DNA of 64,000 bases from Favolaschia claudopus (GCA_037176885.1 JAWWNJ010000021.1:1922001-1986000); one strand, 5' to 3'. Positions 20,459 through 39,721 are shown, counted from the stretch's first letter. The notes: a model not told the origin generated them from the letters alone. Made by a program: numbers and translations.

Positions 20459-20827
20459 CAGTTGCGGCAAAATCAATTTACTTACTAAATAAGGAAATTC
20501 TCGTCAATTCGCTCCTTTTGCTCGTTTTTTTCGAGCGGTAAGTTGATAAGAATACTAAGAACTGCTAGTCTGTATTCCTGATGTAAAAAAACTGGCGTCT
20601 TTGTATTGGTTTCGCCGGGATAACCAGCAACTTTGTCTCATAAAGTGCAGCCAAAAACAGTGAGAAACATGACGAATCCGGTTGTTTTTTGGGCGTAGAC
20701 CGGCTCAAATCCGGGAGTACAGGCGCTTGGTGCTATTTCAACGTGCTTGTGGTGGTTTTGTTGTGTGGTAGAGCGGATTTGATGAAAATTTCCTTATTTG
20801 GTAAGTAAATTGATTTTGCCGCAACTG
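20459..20827. mobile_element. 369-bp TA-flanked MITE with ~41-bp terminal repeats
   Basis: CAGTTGCGGCAAAATCAATT.. at 20459 is inverted at the right end (..GATTTTGCCGCAACTG, ending 20827) with one mismatch over about 41 bp. TA flanks it at 20457-20458 and 20828-20829. The near-identity of the repeats suggests fairly recent activity. A second, partial copy opens the window. Confidence 0.8.
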
Positions 20828-20829
20828 TA

Positions 20830-21478
20830 TTTCGATGAGACGTGGAGGGTTTTAAGAGAGGACAGTGATCTGTAGGCTGGAAGGTTAAAATAAAGTAAGG
20901 ATCGATTTTACCGTTGGTTATTTAAATCCAGAGTATTTAGACGGGAGGGCGAGTGTGGCAGAAGATATGGGTTCCAAGATGTTATTCTTGCAAACCTCAA
21001 GCAAAGGAGACGGTCGGGTGGCACCAGAGGTTATGTAGAAACGGGTAGTAATTGGTACGATGCTCTCGAGCAGCAACTACGAATAAATACAAAGAGGAGT
21101 ACCGGTATTCTGGGTTTTTACATGTGGTACAGAATAAATTGACAAGAGGTGTCCATATGGCTTGCACAGCCAAATATCAAGGAACAAGGGATCGTTTCCA
21201 TGATCTGGGGATTGCACGCATGACCGTAGTAAGGTACAGAGTATCAGTTTTCACCTTGGAATGGAGTTCAACCAATAAGATTGTGTCGGAGTGAATTGTG
21301 GATAATTTCTCCACATGCAGCTCTTGGGATTGGCTGAGATTTTAGAATGGAGACAGTTGCGACCATATGGGAAGAGTAGAGGCCGTATTTTTGATATCCG
21401 GCTTGCGAGAGAACCCGGGATGAATATTCGAAAGTTGATGTTGCGCCAATTGATGCGATCAAAGAACTTTTCCACGGT
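20830..21478. other. No gene recognised; expected position of a gypsy LTR
   Basis: This lies directly downstream (minus-strand sense) of the gypsy integrase tail, where a 3' LTR would be expected. No second copy of the sequence was found in the window, so no LTR can be delimited. Confidence 0.4.
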
Positions 21479-24400
21479 TCAACCTGTCCGTCCCAGTTGT
21501 TCCGTGACAGCTAAAGACGTGAAATTCGGGCGCAGGGTACGGAGAGTAGTAACAATGAGAATGCGACAATGAAACTGATGGGTTGGTATATGAAATTCCG
21601 GTGATTTATGTGTACACAGCGTAGCTGCGTCACATCCGCGGGGCACAACCGTCCTCGGTTGCGTCGAGGGGAGAGGGAGTAGAACGAGATCGAAGGGAGA
21701 CAGATCAAGAGGAAAGCCTTCAGCCAGCTCCGCAAGACGAGGGTCATCTCGCGATATATAGGGGAGCAGGCGTGTGGCTGCGATGCCTTGAGTGCTAATC
21801 GCTCCAGACAACTCTCGGAGAACATAAGATCCGCCAGTTGTTCGTCGAACCACGGCGTAAGGGCCGAGCCATTTATTTTTCCATTTCCGTCCCAGATCAG
21901 TTGCGAGGCGTGCGTTGCGGACCAGAACGAGCTCATTGGGGTGATAGATTTCACGGTAAAATCGTGCGGCATATCTTCGTTCAAATTCAGTCTTGGAGCG
22001 CATCCGACTGGCGAGTAGCCGTTCCGCTGCTTCCTTCAAATCATCTGGGCGTCGCTCGATTTGGCGGGTTCGGAGAGCAAGAAGATCAACGGCAGACATA
22101 TTTGAAGTCCATCCTTCATCCTTCAACAAGGAATGTGCATTCGGCGAGATCAAAAGGAAGAATAGGGTGAAAACCATGGAGGGTGAAGAACGGAGTTTGG
22201 CCTGTAGCTCTTCGAAACGTAACGCGATCTGCAAACTTGGCGGCATGAAGCTTCAGTGGCCATAGATTCATGTTCCCTTCGCAAGCTTTCACTAGTGATT
22301 CGCGAAGAATATAATGGCCGCGCTCAACGACTCCGTTTGCACGGGAGTTATAGGGAGAGATGGTGACTTGTGGAATATTCAGAGTGTCCATGAGAAGCGC
22401 AAAAGCTTCCTTGCATTCGGGGCCATTATCTGTTGTGACTTGAAGAACAACACCATACCGACAGTATAATTCTTCCCAGAAGAATTTAGCGAGGGAGCGG
22501 GCATTGGCTTTGCGAAGTGCACGAGCTTCTGAGACTCCAGAAAGGTCGTCTTTGGCAGCAACGATGTAGCGAAATCCTCGAGCCTTGGGCATGTACATGA
22601 TGTCGATGTACACTTTTGCAAACATGGTGACAGGAGCAGAGATAGTCAGAGGAACCTGAATCGCTATTCGGGTGCGTAATTGACATTCATGGCAGCTGCG
22701 AACATGTTTAATGACCTGAGTACGCATGTGCGGCCAGAAAAAGCGGAGCTGAATTGTCTCGAGAGTGGGAAATTCGCCACGGTGTCCGAGCATTTCATGG
22801 GCTTGAGTGAGAATTCCTTTACGCTTTTCGGGATCAAAAATGACCAGAAGCGGCATTTTATTTTCGCCGGCGTGCTTGAACATTTGACCATTTTTCATGA
22901 AATATTCCGCTGTTTTCTTCAGAAACCGGCGCTTGGCCTGCATACGGCGCTGATGATCACGTTGGGGGATGTTTGGGAGTTGGAGAGTGATGAGGAAATG
23001 GCGGATATCGAATAGAGTAGCATCGAAGGGGGAGAGAGTAGGATTTGATTGAGAGATATCGAAGGAAACGGAGAGGGAGAAAGTGTTGGTTGAGAGTGAG
23101 AGAGATAGAAGGAGCGCGTGATTTCGGTTGGTAGATTAAAGGAAGCAGCGTGAAGGACAATATCGTCGAGCCACGAGTCGTCGTGCTCTTCAATGATCTC
23201 GCCTTCGCCGAGTTCGCGACGCGAAAGCGCATCAGGAGCGTGGAACTCCTTGCCAGGGACGTGAATCAGATTGAAATCGAAGAGGAGTATGCCCTGAATC
23301 CATCTGTTGATAGTGGCATTCGGTTGTAGATCGGGGGAATTGAGCATTCCTTTGATATATTTTGCATCGGTCTCAATATTGAGCCGTGTGATTCCGAAAA
23401 GATAGAGTCGCCAGTGTCGCAAAGCTCGATATAACCCGTAGAGTTCGAGCTTCGGCTGGGAGTATCGAGACTCGCGTTCATTGAAAGGGATCGAACCATA
23501 TCTCGCAGGTCTGCGGCGGCCGCGTTCGTCTTCCTGTGATAGAACAAATCCGGTGCCTCGAAAACTTGAATCCACGGCGAGGTAAATATCAAGATCGGCG
23601 GTATAGTCAAGATTGATGAGCGCAGGAGCAGTGGTAACATATCGTTTCAACATTTCAAACGCTTCTATCTGAGCAGGGCCCCAGAGAAAGGGTGAATCCT
23701 TGTGAAAGAGCTGTGAGAGGGGGCGAACAAGGCCCGAGTAGTTTGGAATCCAAATGCGAACACCTCCGCATAATCCAAGAAAACGACGCTCTGATTTCCC
23801 ATCGGTAAGAGCTGGCCAGTTCAAAAGTTTGTCAACGCGGTCGGGGTCTGGGAGACGACCATCTGAGTTGCAGAGTTGACCCAGGATAATAACTTCTGTG
23901 CGTCCTATTTGGGTTTTCTTGGCTGAGAAGGTACCGCCGGCGTGCTTTATGCGATGCATGACACGATGGACATCTTGGGCATGCTCCCATATGAAGCGTC
24001 GTATCCCGGAATTCTCGGGAATAGTCTCTGGATTGCCATTTGCGTCGAGATATTGGGTAGTTGAACCTTTGATCGGCAGATCATCGATAAATACATTTGC
24101 TGTATGCGGAATTTCATGCTGCAAAATGAACACCATGCATTGTTGAAATTCGGTAGGGGAATTCGTGAAGCCTTGGGGCAGACAAGTGAGACGTAGAAGC
24201 CCAAGAGGCGTCATAAATGCCGTTAAGTTCCGAGATTTAATGTCGACAATGCGAGCGTCGTATCCAGAGAAGAGATCGAACACAGTGAATATCTGGCAGC
24301 CCGCAAATGGTTGAACAAACTCGTCGAGAATGGGGGGAACACCAGCATCGCGGATTGAAACTTTATTTAGCGGCTGTAGATCATGAACAAGGCGGAGTGC

Positions 24401-24616
24401 TCCGCTTTTCTTGAGTACACAAAACCATCTGGACCGATATGGACTTTGAGAGTGTTCGTACACTCCGTGCGAAATTTTCGTCTTCAAGATCTCGATGACT
24501 TTATCCAGGATGCCAGGGGGAATGGGAATATTTTTAAAGGCCCAGGGTGTGTTGAAAACTACCTCGAACTCGTTCTGGAACTGTTCTTTCAGCAGCCGGA
24601 TTGCTCGTTTTCATGC
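21479..24616 (-). pseudogene. 3' half of a Ty3/gypsy retrotransposon: RT, RNase H, integrase
   Basis: Reading from 24616 downward: PWAFKNIPIPPG, RSRWFCVLKKSGALRLVHDL and LPQGFTNSPTEFQ, then the RT catalytic FIDD. RNase H follows (DSSFRGTGFVLSQ, TDAKYIKGML). A frame change near 23.1 kb leads to the integrase zinc finger (H-x3-H..C-x2-C, HEMLGHRG..CHEC) and the DDE core (IDIMY, TDNGPE, NGVVERGH). A 7-bp tandem duplication, GAAGGATGAAGGAT near 22118-22135, shifts the frame before the C-terminal segment (NELVLVRNARL..LGPYAVVRRTTGGSYVL). Frameshifts make it inactive. Upstream of 24616 a stop ends the frame; gag and the pol N-terminus are missing but occur on the plus strand at 8228-11108. RT residues encoded at 24004 and above are repeated in the two downstream units. 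Confidence 0.9.
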
Positions 24617-24943
24617 GACCGAGAAGCCTGCTACGGATCGTGATGCGAAGAATGCAAGAAACATAGTACTCATGAGGACAACATTGATAAATGAGTAGAG
24701 GGACAGTCGGATGGAATTCAAAAGGCACGCGTTTCTTTTGCCTTGGACTTCCAATCGCATTGCTCTGAGTCTTTGTAGACGACCGTGATGCACATCTTTC
24801 CCTACTAAAGGCATCCCCCAGCTACACCCCTTGTCCATGTTCTTGTGATTATCTAGTTGAATACAATCTGATTCACAAAAGCATATGTTTGACTGGCGCA
24901 CCCCTCCTCGCAATTCAAGCACGACGTTTCGGTCATCCAAATT
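24617..24943. other. Spacer between gypsy pol and the Plavaka pseudogene
   Basis: A 109-codon minus-strand frame here has no recognised motif. The same spacer recurs at ~32473-32799 and ~40335-40661. It probably contains the gypsy truncation point. Confidence 0.4.
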
Positions 24944-27900
24944 TCATAATTCCGAGATATGAGTGGGATACAAACCTCGCAGCCTCAAGAACATGTCCGC
25001 GTCTATAATATCAACCACCAGATAATCTCCCTTGCGGCTGAAATCGGGAACAATGAAGGCGCCGCGAACAATAGAATGAACTGAGATAAACTCACATTCC
25101 TTCCGTTGGCGCTCGCGAACACGGTACAGTCCCAGCGCTTTATCCTTCGTCGTCCTCACGCCTATCCCGACATCGAGAGCTTGTACCAGCGCAAATGGGT
25201 GGGTTTTGTCTTCGATCTTGTGGGTGAAAACGTAAACAAGGCGCGCGAAGATATGACCGTCGACGGTCTTGACCAAGGCTGCATCATATCGCTCCGAGTT
25301 GTGGAAAGATGGACTACAGCGAAGGTAGTCCGCATCCTCGATCCAAGTTTCCAGTGACTGGAAGAAGACTTTCAGGAATTGAAATGGGATGATCTGTGTG
25401 GGTGTAAGCAAACGAAAGATGTGGATTACTCAAGTCTCACCTCCTGAGTGGGTTGGAGAGCCACGCGCTTGCCCTGTGGAAGGGTGTAACCGAAGGCTGG
25501 AAGAAAGATGTTCAAGAACTCCGCAAATCGAAGCCGAAATCGTGTAAAGGCGGTATCCTCTTTCATGACATTTTCCAAGTCGGCGAACGAGGTCGGCGTC
25601 TTTCTGGAACCCACCACGACGTTTCCCACTGGCTCGATGTCTGAAGGTGCTTGTTGTTCGAAATCATCATCGTCTAAAAAGGTCTCACGACCATCTAGCT
25701 GGTCACGGATGTACTTCGCAACTAGAGTTCTGTGAAGAGAGCGTAGAATCTTGAAAGAATTGTCAGTTGTACATTATCTCAAAGACTACAAACGCACCTG
25801 CGGAGTCACATTCTTAAAATTTGTTTGTCGTAAATAGGCCGCTCTTGTTGCGGCATGCATCGATTCGTCGATTTTGGCTCCAAAGTTTCTGCTGGCTCCC
25901 TTGCGAACAATGTCGTCGAAGGCGTGCTGCTGGAGATGCATCTTCGGGAAATTCCAGTTCTTCTCCCCGAACGGCGTATCTACACAGGTGTTTTGATACT
26001 CCTGAGTCAGATCTGTTAGACGTAGGGACCTCTGCCATTGAAAATTCACCTACTTTCATCAGTCGATCAAACTTTTGAAGATGTCGACGGCCAGCTGCAA
26101 TTGTTTCCGCGGTATGGAGCTCCAAGCCGACGTAAAGATCGACTTCAAGGTAGCTGCGCAAGCATTGAAGCAGAAGAAAACCTGCCTTGTCTGTAAGAAC
26201 GTCGTGTGAGGCATACACCATCATTTTTGCAATGTCTTCATGCTTCGAGCCGTCGTTGAAGCTAATATTTGTGACTGACTGGAAGTGATTTAGGTTGCGC
26301 CACCGGGGAAAACTGTTGAAACTAAATCGAGGTTATCTCATTATCGGCATGGTTCAATGATTGATCAAATTTGTCTTACTGTTTGTCAACTTTTGCGGCC
26401 GCTCGACCCTCGAGATTCTCCAAATGAGCCTTAACCTGACCTATGAGATGGTCTCCTCCGAGACCACTGTGATTGGAGTGGAGACGCTCGAAGGATGTGG
26501 CATGGTGTGCGTCGGAATTTGCGACGTTCCAAAACGCGTTCTAGAACTTGCATGAGACGGCTTGAAAAAAAAATGAGAGGAGAAGTGCGTTACTTCGACC
26601 TTGCGCAGACCTAAACCTTTCAGCAAGTTCTCCCCTGCCTCAGCACTTGAGGACTGAGCGGTTTCGACAGCTTCTTTGGACCCTTGTGCCGTTCTCAGGT
26701 CAGCGATGATGGTTAAATCAGACTGTTCGTCGCGGTGAATCAAACAGACAGCGCAAGGGTGATTGCCTCCAGAGCCACGGATCAGCGTCATGACTGAGCT
26801 ACGTGGATGAATAAGTCAGACTTTCTAAGAGGGAATAAAGGACCCAGAAAACTCTTACGCTTCTTCGTAATCAGCGGCCAGAATCAAAATTACCGGGAAC
26901 AGCCATCGTTCTTTGCCATCACCACACAATGTCCATATTCCCGTCTTGGAGTGTCGAGCCACGGACTCTAGCAGCTTGTAAAACGAAGCATGCCATACTG
27001 CGTTTTTGAAATTGACATATCTGGTCTTGCCAGACACGGCTGTATCGTCTTGGACCTGTAAATGAGGCATCAACGAAGTAACAGGCAATAGGTGCAGACA
27101 CTGTACCACAGGAAGCTCACCCACTACTTGGCCTCCTCCCCAATCATCACTATTTCGTATGCCTACGACTACGTTGGCCAATCGGGCGATGATGGGGTAA
27201 GCCTTTTGAGTTCCGAATGAAGACAGTTTCGATTTGTCTGCATATAAAATGAATGGGCAAGGTTTTGCGTCAGGATTATCAGGCAGCTTTGACTGCAAAT
27301 ATTTTCAATCTCGTGATACTGCGAGAAAATGAGCTTAAGCATACCTGGATCTCCCAAAGGGCGTCGGCCGTCCATGGCTCATTCCAGAATCGTATAAAGG
27401 AGACGCCATTGTGTCGAAACATCCGGACAGAGTCCCAAACGAAGCAGCGAGAGAGAGGGGGGTCTTTGATGAGATCCACGGCCCAGTCCCACAGCGGTCG
27501 GGCATACATGTCGAATTTTTCCGTCGTTGTACCGGTGTTATTCTTGTACGGCACTACAACATCATACTTTTTGAACTGTTTATCCCGTTAAGAAAGAGTA
27601 CGGCTTGGAAGATTCGGGGTTACACACGTCGGTACATTTCTTTGCTGCTGCATCCCACTGTTTATCTATGTCGGCGGAGTGCACAATTGTAAGATCTTTC
27701 ATGTTTTCGGCACATCGTCGTATGAGAGTGATCACTTTGTTGGTTGCAGCTCGATTCAACATATTTTCTTGAGCAAATTCCGCAACTTCGAAATCGAGTC
27801 GGGTGTGGAACGGGGCCCAAGGTGTTTCATTTGTGGAAGGAATGCGCCGGCGTGCTGATTCCTGCTGCAAATGTTCTCGAAGCGTACAGGTCTCCGAGGA

Positions 27901-28433
27901 GCGCTTGCTATGGGGATGATAAATATATTGAATATCATCTAGTTTTGGGCCACTCGGAAGCTCAGAGCGCTGCTCTGGCTCTTGCAAAATCGGCAGCGGC
28001 GGTTCAGGATCTGAGGATGTTCCTTGAAGGCTAGAATATAGCATGTAGTTTTAACGCTTACCATGCGAGTCAGGTTCAAATACAGGGAATAATTTGCCCC
28101 CAACTTGAACATCTGCTCCAATTCCAGTCTTCTGCGTGAATTCCAACAGCAATGACGAATTTCGACTTACCCGGATTTGGGAGAGAGGGAAGAGGCAGAT
28201 TTTCTACATGCGTAAAGACATGAGAGGCATGTCACCGGGAGTTGTGAGATATATGCATTACCTTCGCGTCCATCGCCGTTTTCAAGGACCTGAACTTGAA
28301 GTTGCTGAGCAAAAGCCATTGATTGAGCCTGCGCCATTTGTTTCTTGGCGCAAGCCTTCTCATGACTTCCGATGCCCCTCAACTTGATCAGCTCCCCGCA
28401 CTGTTTGCAAGGACGCTTTGGAGCCTCAGCCAT
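24944..28433 (-). pseudogene. Plavaka-family transposase, multi-exon, degenerate (array unit 1)
   Basis: Minus-strand exons in order. First, MAEAPKRPCKQCGELIKLRG with a C-x2-C..H-x4-C zinc finger (28433 down). Then ETPWAFPH-type PWAPFHTRLDFEVAEF near 27.8 kb, PYKNNTGTTTEKFDMYARPL..DPPLSRCFVW and NEPWTADALWEIQ. Then FILYADKSKLSSFGTQKAYP, VNFKNAVWHASFYKLL..LILAADYEEA, and LIRGSGGNHPCAVCLI. Then SFERLHSNHSGLGGDH, EKNWNFPKMHLQQHAFDDI, TNFKNVTPQ, and a tail ERYDAALVKT..GDYLVVDIIDADMFLR. These are signature blocks, in order, of the Plavaka (CACTA/KDZ-related) transposases of Agaricomycetes. Exons are separated by ~40-60-bp GT..AG introns. I could not join every early exon in frame (a phase conflict near 28131), so decay is likely. 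No terminal inverted repeats were delimited. Confidence 0.85.
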
Positions 28434-31859
<3,426 letters not shown>

Positions 31860-32472
31860 TCCCGGAATTCTCGGGAATAGTCTCTGGATTGCCATTTGCG
31901 TCGAGATATTGGGTAGTTGAACCTTTGATCGGCAGATCATCGATAAATACATTTGCTGTATGCGGAATTTCATGCTGCAAAATGAACACCATGCATTGTT
32001 GAAATTCGGTAGGGGAATTCGTGAAGCCTTGGGGCAGACAAGTGAGACGTAGAAGCCCAAGAGGCGTCATAAATGCCGTTAAGTTCCGAGATTTAATGTC
32101 GACAATGCGAGCGTCGTATCCAGAGAAGAGATCGAACACAGTGAATATCTGGCAGCCCGCAAATGGTTGAACAAACTCGTCGAGAATGGGGGGAACACCA
32201 GCATCGCGGATTGAAACTTTATTTAGCGGCTGTAGATCATGAACAAGGCGGAGTGCTCCGCTTTTCTTGAGTACACAAAACCATCTGGACCGATATGGAC
32301 TTTGAGAGTGTTCGTACACTCCGTGCGAAATTTTCGTCTTCAAGATCTCGATGACTTTATCCAGGATGCCAGGGGGAATGGGAATATTTTTAAAGGCCCA
32401 GGGTGTGTTGAAAACTACCTCGAACTCGTTCTGGAACTGTTCTTTCAGCAGCCGGATTGCTCGTTTTCATGC
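31860..32472 (-). pseudogene. Gypsy RT N-terminal fragment (array unit 2)
   Basis: Same sequence as 24004-24616, containing PWAFKNIPIPPG, LPQGFTNSPTEFQ and FIDD. It is cut at the unit border, after which the frame runs into the filler as an Arg/Asp-rich tail. Confidence 0.9.
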
Positions 32473-32799
32473 GACCGAGAAGCCTGCTACGGATCGTGAT
32501 GCGAAGAATGCAAGAAACATAGTACTCATGAGGACAACATTGATAAATGAGTAGAGGGACAGTCGGATGGAATTCAAAAGGCACGCGTTTCTTTTGCCTT
32601 GGACTTCCAATCGCATTGCTCTGAGTCTTTGTAGACGACCGTGATGCACATCTTTCCCTACTAAAGGCATCCCCCAGCTACACCCCTTGTCCATGTTCTT
32701 GTGATTATCTAGTTGAATACAATCTGATTCACAAAAGCATATGTTTGACTGGCGCACCCCTCCTCGCAATTCAAGCACGACGTTTCGGTCATCCAAATT

Positions 32800-35700
32800 T
32801 CATAATTCCGAGATATGAGTGGGATACAAACCTCGCAGCCTCAAGAACATGTCCGCGTCTATAATATCAACCACCAGATAATCTCCCTTGCGGCTGAAAT
32901 CGGGAACAATGAAGGCGCCGCGAACAATAGAATGAACTGAGATAAACTCACATTCCTTCCGTTGGCGCTCGCGAACACGGTACAGTCCCAGCGCTTTATC
33001 CTTCGTCGTCCTCACGCCTATCCCGACATCGAGAGCTTGTACCAGCGCAAATGGGTGGGTTTTGTCTTCGATCTTGTGGGTGAAAACGTAAACAAGGCGC
33101 GCGAAGATATGACCGTCGACGGTCTTGACCAAGGCTGCATCATATCGCTCCGAGTTGTGGAAAGATGGACTACAGCGAAGGTAGTCCGCATCCTCGATCC
33201 AAGTTTCCAGTGACTGGAAGAAGACTTTCAGGAATTGAAATGGGATGATCTGTGTGGGTGTAAGCAAACGAAAGATGTGGATTACTCAAGTCTCACCTCC
33301 TGAGTGGGTTGGAGAGCCACGCGCTTGCCCTGTGGAAGGGTGTAACCGAAGGCTGGAAGAAAGATGTTCAAGAACTCCGCAAATCGAAGCCGAAATCGTG
33401 TAAAGGCGGTATCCTCTTTCATGACATTTTCCAAGTCGGCGAACGAGGTCGGCGTCTTTCTGGAACCCACCACGACGTTTCCCACTGGCTCGATGTCTGA
33501 AGGTGCTTGTTGTTCGAAATCATCATCGTCTAAAAAGGTCTCACGACCATCTAGCTGGTCACGGATGTACTTCGCAACTAGAGTTCTGTGAAGAGAGCGT
33601 AGAATCTTGAAAGAATTGTCAGTTGTACATTATCTCAAAGACTACAAACGCACCTGCGGAGTCACATTCTTAAAATTTGTTTGTCGTAAATAGGCCGCTC
33701 TTGTTGCGGCATGCATCGATTCGTCGATTTTGGCTCCAAAGTTTCTGCTGGCTCCCTTGCGAACAATGTCGTCGAAGGCGTGCTGCTGGAGATGCATCTT
33801 CGGGAAATTCCAGTTCTTCTCCCCGAACGGCGTATCTACACAGGTGTTTTGATACTCCTGAGTCAGATCTGTTAGACGTAGGGACCTCTGCCATTGAAAA
33901 TTCACCTACTTTCATCAGTCGATCAAACTTTTGAAGATGTCGACGGCCAGCTGCAATTGTTTCCGCGGTATGGAGCTCCAAGCCGACGTAAAGATCGACT
34001 TCAAGGTAGCTGCGCAAGCATTGAAGCAGAAGAAAACCTGCCTTGTCTGTAAGAACGTCGTGTGAGGCATACACCATCATTTTTGCAATGTCTTCATGCT
34101 TCGAGCCGTCGTTGAAGCTAATATTTGTGACTGACTGGAAGTGATTTAGGTTGCGCCACCGGGGAAAACTGTTGAAACTAAATCGAGGTTATCTCATTAT
34201 CGGCATGGTTCAATGATTGATCAAATTTGTCTTACTGTTTGTCAACTTTTGCGGCCGCTCGACCCTCGAGATTCTCCAAATGAGCCTTAACCTGACCTAT
34301 GAGATGGTCTCCTCCGAGACCACTGTGATTGGAGTGGAGACGCTCGAAGGATGTGGCATGGTGTGCGTCGGAATTTGCGACGTTCCAAAACGCGTTCTAG
34401 AACTTGCATGAGACGGCTTGAAAAAAAAATGAGAGGAGAAGTGCGTTACTTCGACCTTGCGCAGACCTAAACCTTTCAGCAAGTTCTCCCCTGCCTCAGC
34501 ACTTGAGGACTGAGCGGTTTCGACAGCTTCTTTGGACCCTTGTGCCGTTCTCAGGTCAGCGATGATGGTTAAATCAGACTGTTCGTCGCGGTGAATCAAA
34601 CAGACAGCGCAAGGGTGATTGCCTCCAGAGCCACGGATCAGCGTCATGACTGAGCTACGTGGATGAATAAGTCAGACTTTCTAAGAGGGAATAAAGGACC
34701 CAGAAAACTCTTACGCTTCTTCGTAATCAGCGGCCAGAATCAAAATTACCGGGAACAGCCATCGTTCTTTGCCATCACCACACAATGTCCATATTCCCGT
34801 CTTGGAGTGTCGAGCCACGGACTCTAGCAGCTTGTAAAACGAAGCATGCCATACTGCGTTCTTGAAATTGACATATCTGGTCTTGCCAGACACGGCTGTA
34901 TCGTCTTGGACCTGTAAATGAGGCATCAACGAAGTAACAGGCAATAGGTGCAGACACTGTACCACAGGAAGCTCACCCACTACTTGGCCTCCTCCCCAAT
35001 CATCACTATTTCGTATGCCTACGACTACGTTGGCCAATCGGGCGATGATGGGGTAAGCCTTTTGAGTTCCGAATGAAGACAGTTTCGATTTGTCTGCATA
35101 TAAAATGAATGGGCAAGGTTTTGCGTCAGGATTATCAGGCAGCTTTGACTGCAAATATTTTCAATCTCGTGATACTGCGAGAAAATGAGCTTAAGCATAC
35201 CTGGATCTCCCAAAGGGCGTCGGCCGTCCATGGCTCATTCCAGAATCGTATAAAGGAGACGCCATTGTGTCGAAACATCCGGACAGAGTCCCAAACGAAG
35301 CAGCGAGAGAGAGAGGGGTCTTTGATGAGATCCACGGCCCAGTCCCACAGCGGTCGGGCATACATGTCGAATTTTTCCGTCGTTGTACCGGTGTTATTCT
35401 TGTACGGCACTACAACATCATACTTTTTGAACTGTTTATCCCGTTAAGAAAGAGTACGGCTTGGAAGATTCGGGGTTACACACGTCGGTACATTTCTTTG
35501 CTGCTGCATCCCACTGTTTATCTATGTCGGCGGAGTGCACAATTGTAAGATCTTTCATGTTTTCGGCACATCGTCGTATGAGAGTGATCAATTTGTTGGT
35601 TGCAGCTCGATTCAACATATTTTCTTGAGCAAATTCCGCAACTTCGAAATCGAGTCGGGTGTGGAACGGGGCCCAAGGTGTTTCATTTGTGGAAGGAATG

Positions 35701-36289
35701 CGCCGGCGTGCTGATTCCTGCTGCAAATGTTCTCGAAGCGTACAGGTCTCCGAGGAGCGCTTGCTATGGGGATGATAAATATATTGAATATCATCTAGTT
35801 TTGGGCCACTCGGAAGCTCAGAGCGCTGCTCTGGCTCTTGCAAAATCGGCAGCGGCGGTTCAGGATCTGAGGATGTTCCTTGAAGGCTAGAATATAGCAT
35901 GTAGTTTTAACGCTTACCATGCGAGTCAGGTTCAAATACAGGGAATAATTTGCCCCCAACTTGAACATCTGCTCCAATTCCAGTCTTCTGCGTGAATTCC
36001 AACAGCAATGACGAATTTCGACTTACCCGGATTTGGGAGAGAGGGAAGAGGCAGATTTTCTACATGCGTAAAGACATGAGAGGCATGTCACCGGGAGTTG
36101 TGAGATATATGCATTACCTTCGCGTCCATCGCCGTTTTCAAGGACCTGAACTTGAAGTTGCTGAGCAAAAGCCATTGATTGAGCCTGCGCCATTTGTTTC
36201 TTGGCGCAAGCCTTCTCATGACTTCCGATGCCCCTCAACTTGATCAGCTCCCCGCACTGTTTGCAAGGACGCTTTGGAGCCTCAGCCAT
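32800..36289 (-). pseudogene. Plavaka-family transposase (array unit 2)
   Basis: Copy of 24944-28433 shifted by 7,856 bp, with the same exons and the same damage. Confidence 0.85.
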
Positions 36290-37639
36290 CCGTCGTTACG
36301 GTCGTAGATGCGGTGAAGGCGAGTCGAGGTGATAACTTTGAATTTTGCAGTATTTTTCAGTTTCTTGAAGGTTAAATCGCGTCCGTTTCGAAATTCACGG
36401 ACGCCCGTGAAGTTTGGACGCGTCCAGTCACAGTCTCAGCGTCACGGCGTGTTGTTGAGGACAACGCGGCGGGTTTGTGTTTACAAGTTTGGTGTAAGTC
36501 CCAAAAAGGCAATCATCTCATCGCTGCCAACTCCCACCACCTCCCGCTTTCCTCAGGCTTTCTGGATGTTATTCGTGTCAAGATGAGCATCGATTTGACC
36601 TATATCTGCATAGAATAGGCGCTCCTCGCGGTCTACAGCTCAAAATTTACTCTGAATTCACTTGGATGTTTCCGCAACATATCAATCTCTGCCAAGTCTG
36701 AATCCTGGATCCCGACTATATCTGGCGACGAATCAACTTCATCGTTGACCTCGAAAGGCGTGCGAGGGCTATACTTAGCTGTGAGAGGAGCAGGGGTGGC
36801 TTGGAATGTGAAACGGAGAGCTCAGACTTCGAGCGAGAAATGACAGACGAACATGCAGAACTCGGTGAGCTATCATCGATCATCGTTCAGCCTCCTTCCC
36901 CCTCGAAACACTCTGCATCCGTCGCATCCAACATGGTCTATGTTTGAGTTGTCTGTACTCATTCATGTGCGGCACCCGTTCCAAGAATCGGTACCCGGAT
37001 CTGGGACGCGAAGGGTTGCCGCACGAGTTGGGGCCGAGTTTTGCACCGATGAATGTCGCCCTTTCTTTTCTGCTCTATCTTCTGTCTATGACGACTATGG
37101 CTTATTACTATCAGTTTGTTTCCTCTCCAGAACAGGCCGCCCACACTGCAGCCGCCCTCGCTCTAAACTCTACGATATGCTTTCAAAGAGACCTCGGCGC
37201 GACCGAATCCATCCGGTATGTGACACACGGTTTGCTCTGTTAAATTTTCTGCCCGGCCTGATCTCTTCTTCCTCTTAGACCTAGGAGCCGCTTCAACGTG
37301 ATGACAACCGGCCTCGTACAACGGCCCATCTCAACCTAACCTCAAGCTCGTCTTCAATGACAGACCGCGGTCTGTGGCGCACCGTTGGACGATGTGAGTA
37401 ACGGTGTTCCTGCCCACAAAATATCTTGTTGACCCGTTGGTGATCCCGTCAAGGCGAAATTTGGGTCGCGCTGCCTAGGATTCCCCGTTGGAAGGCCTGT
37501 GGCCGTAGTCCACGCTCCGTGCGATATGGGTACACTCTCGAACCAAACGTACGTCCAGGGCCTCTCCTCGAAGCTACAGATGGACGAATTCAAGATTCGC
37601 GAAGTCTAGGTTCTAAGGTAGCCCGCCTGCAGCGCTTAA

Positions 37640-39721
<2,082 letters not shown>

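Noticed and set aside
21479..24616. Intact gypsy element with LTRs
   Set aside because: Frameshifts are present, gag is absent, and no pair of long direct repeats could be found around it.
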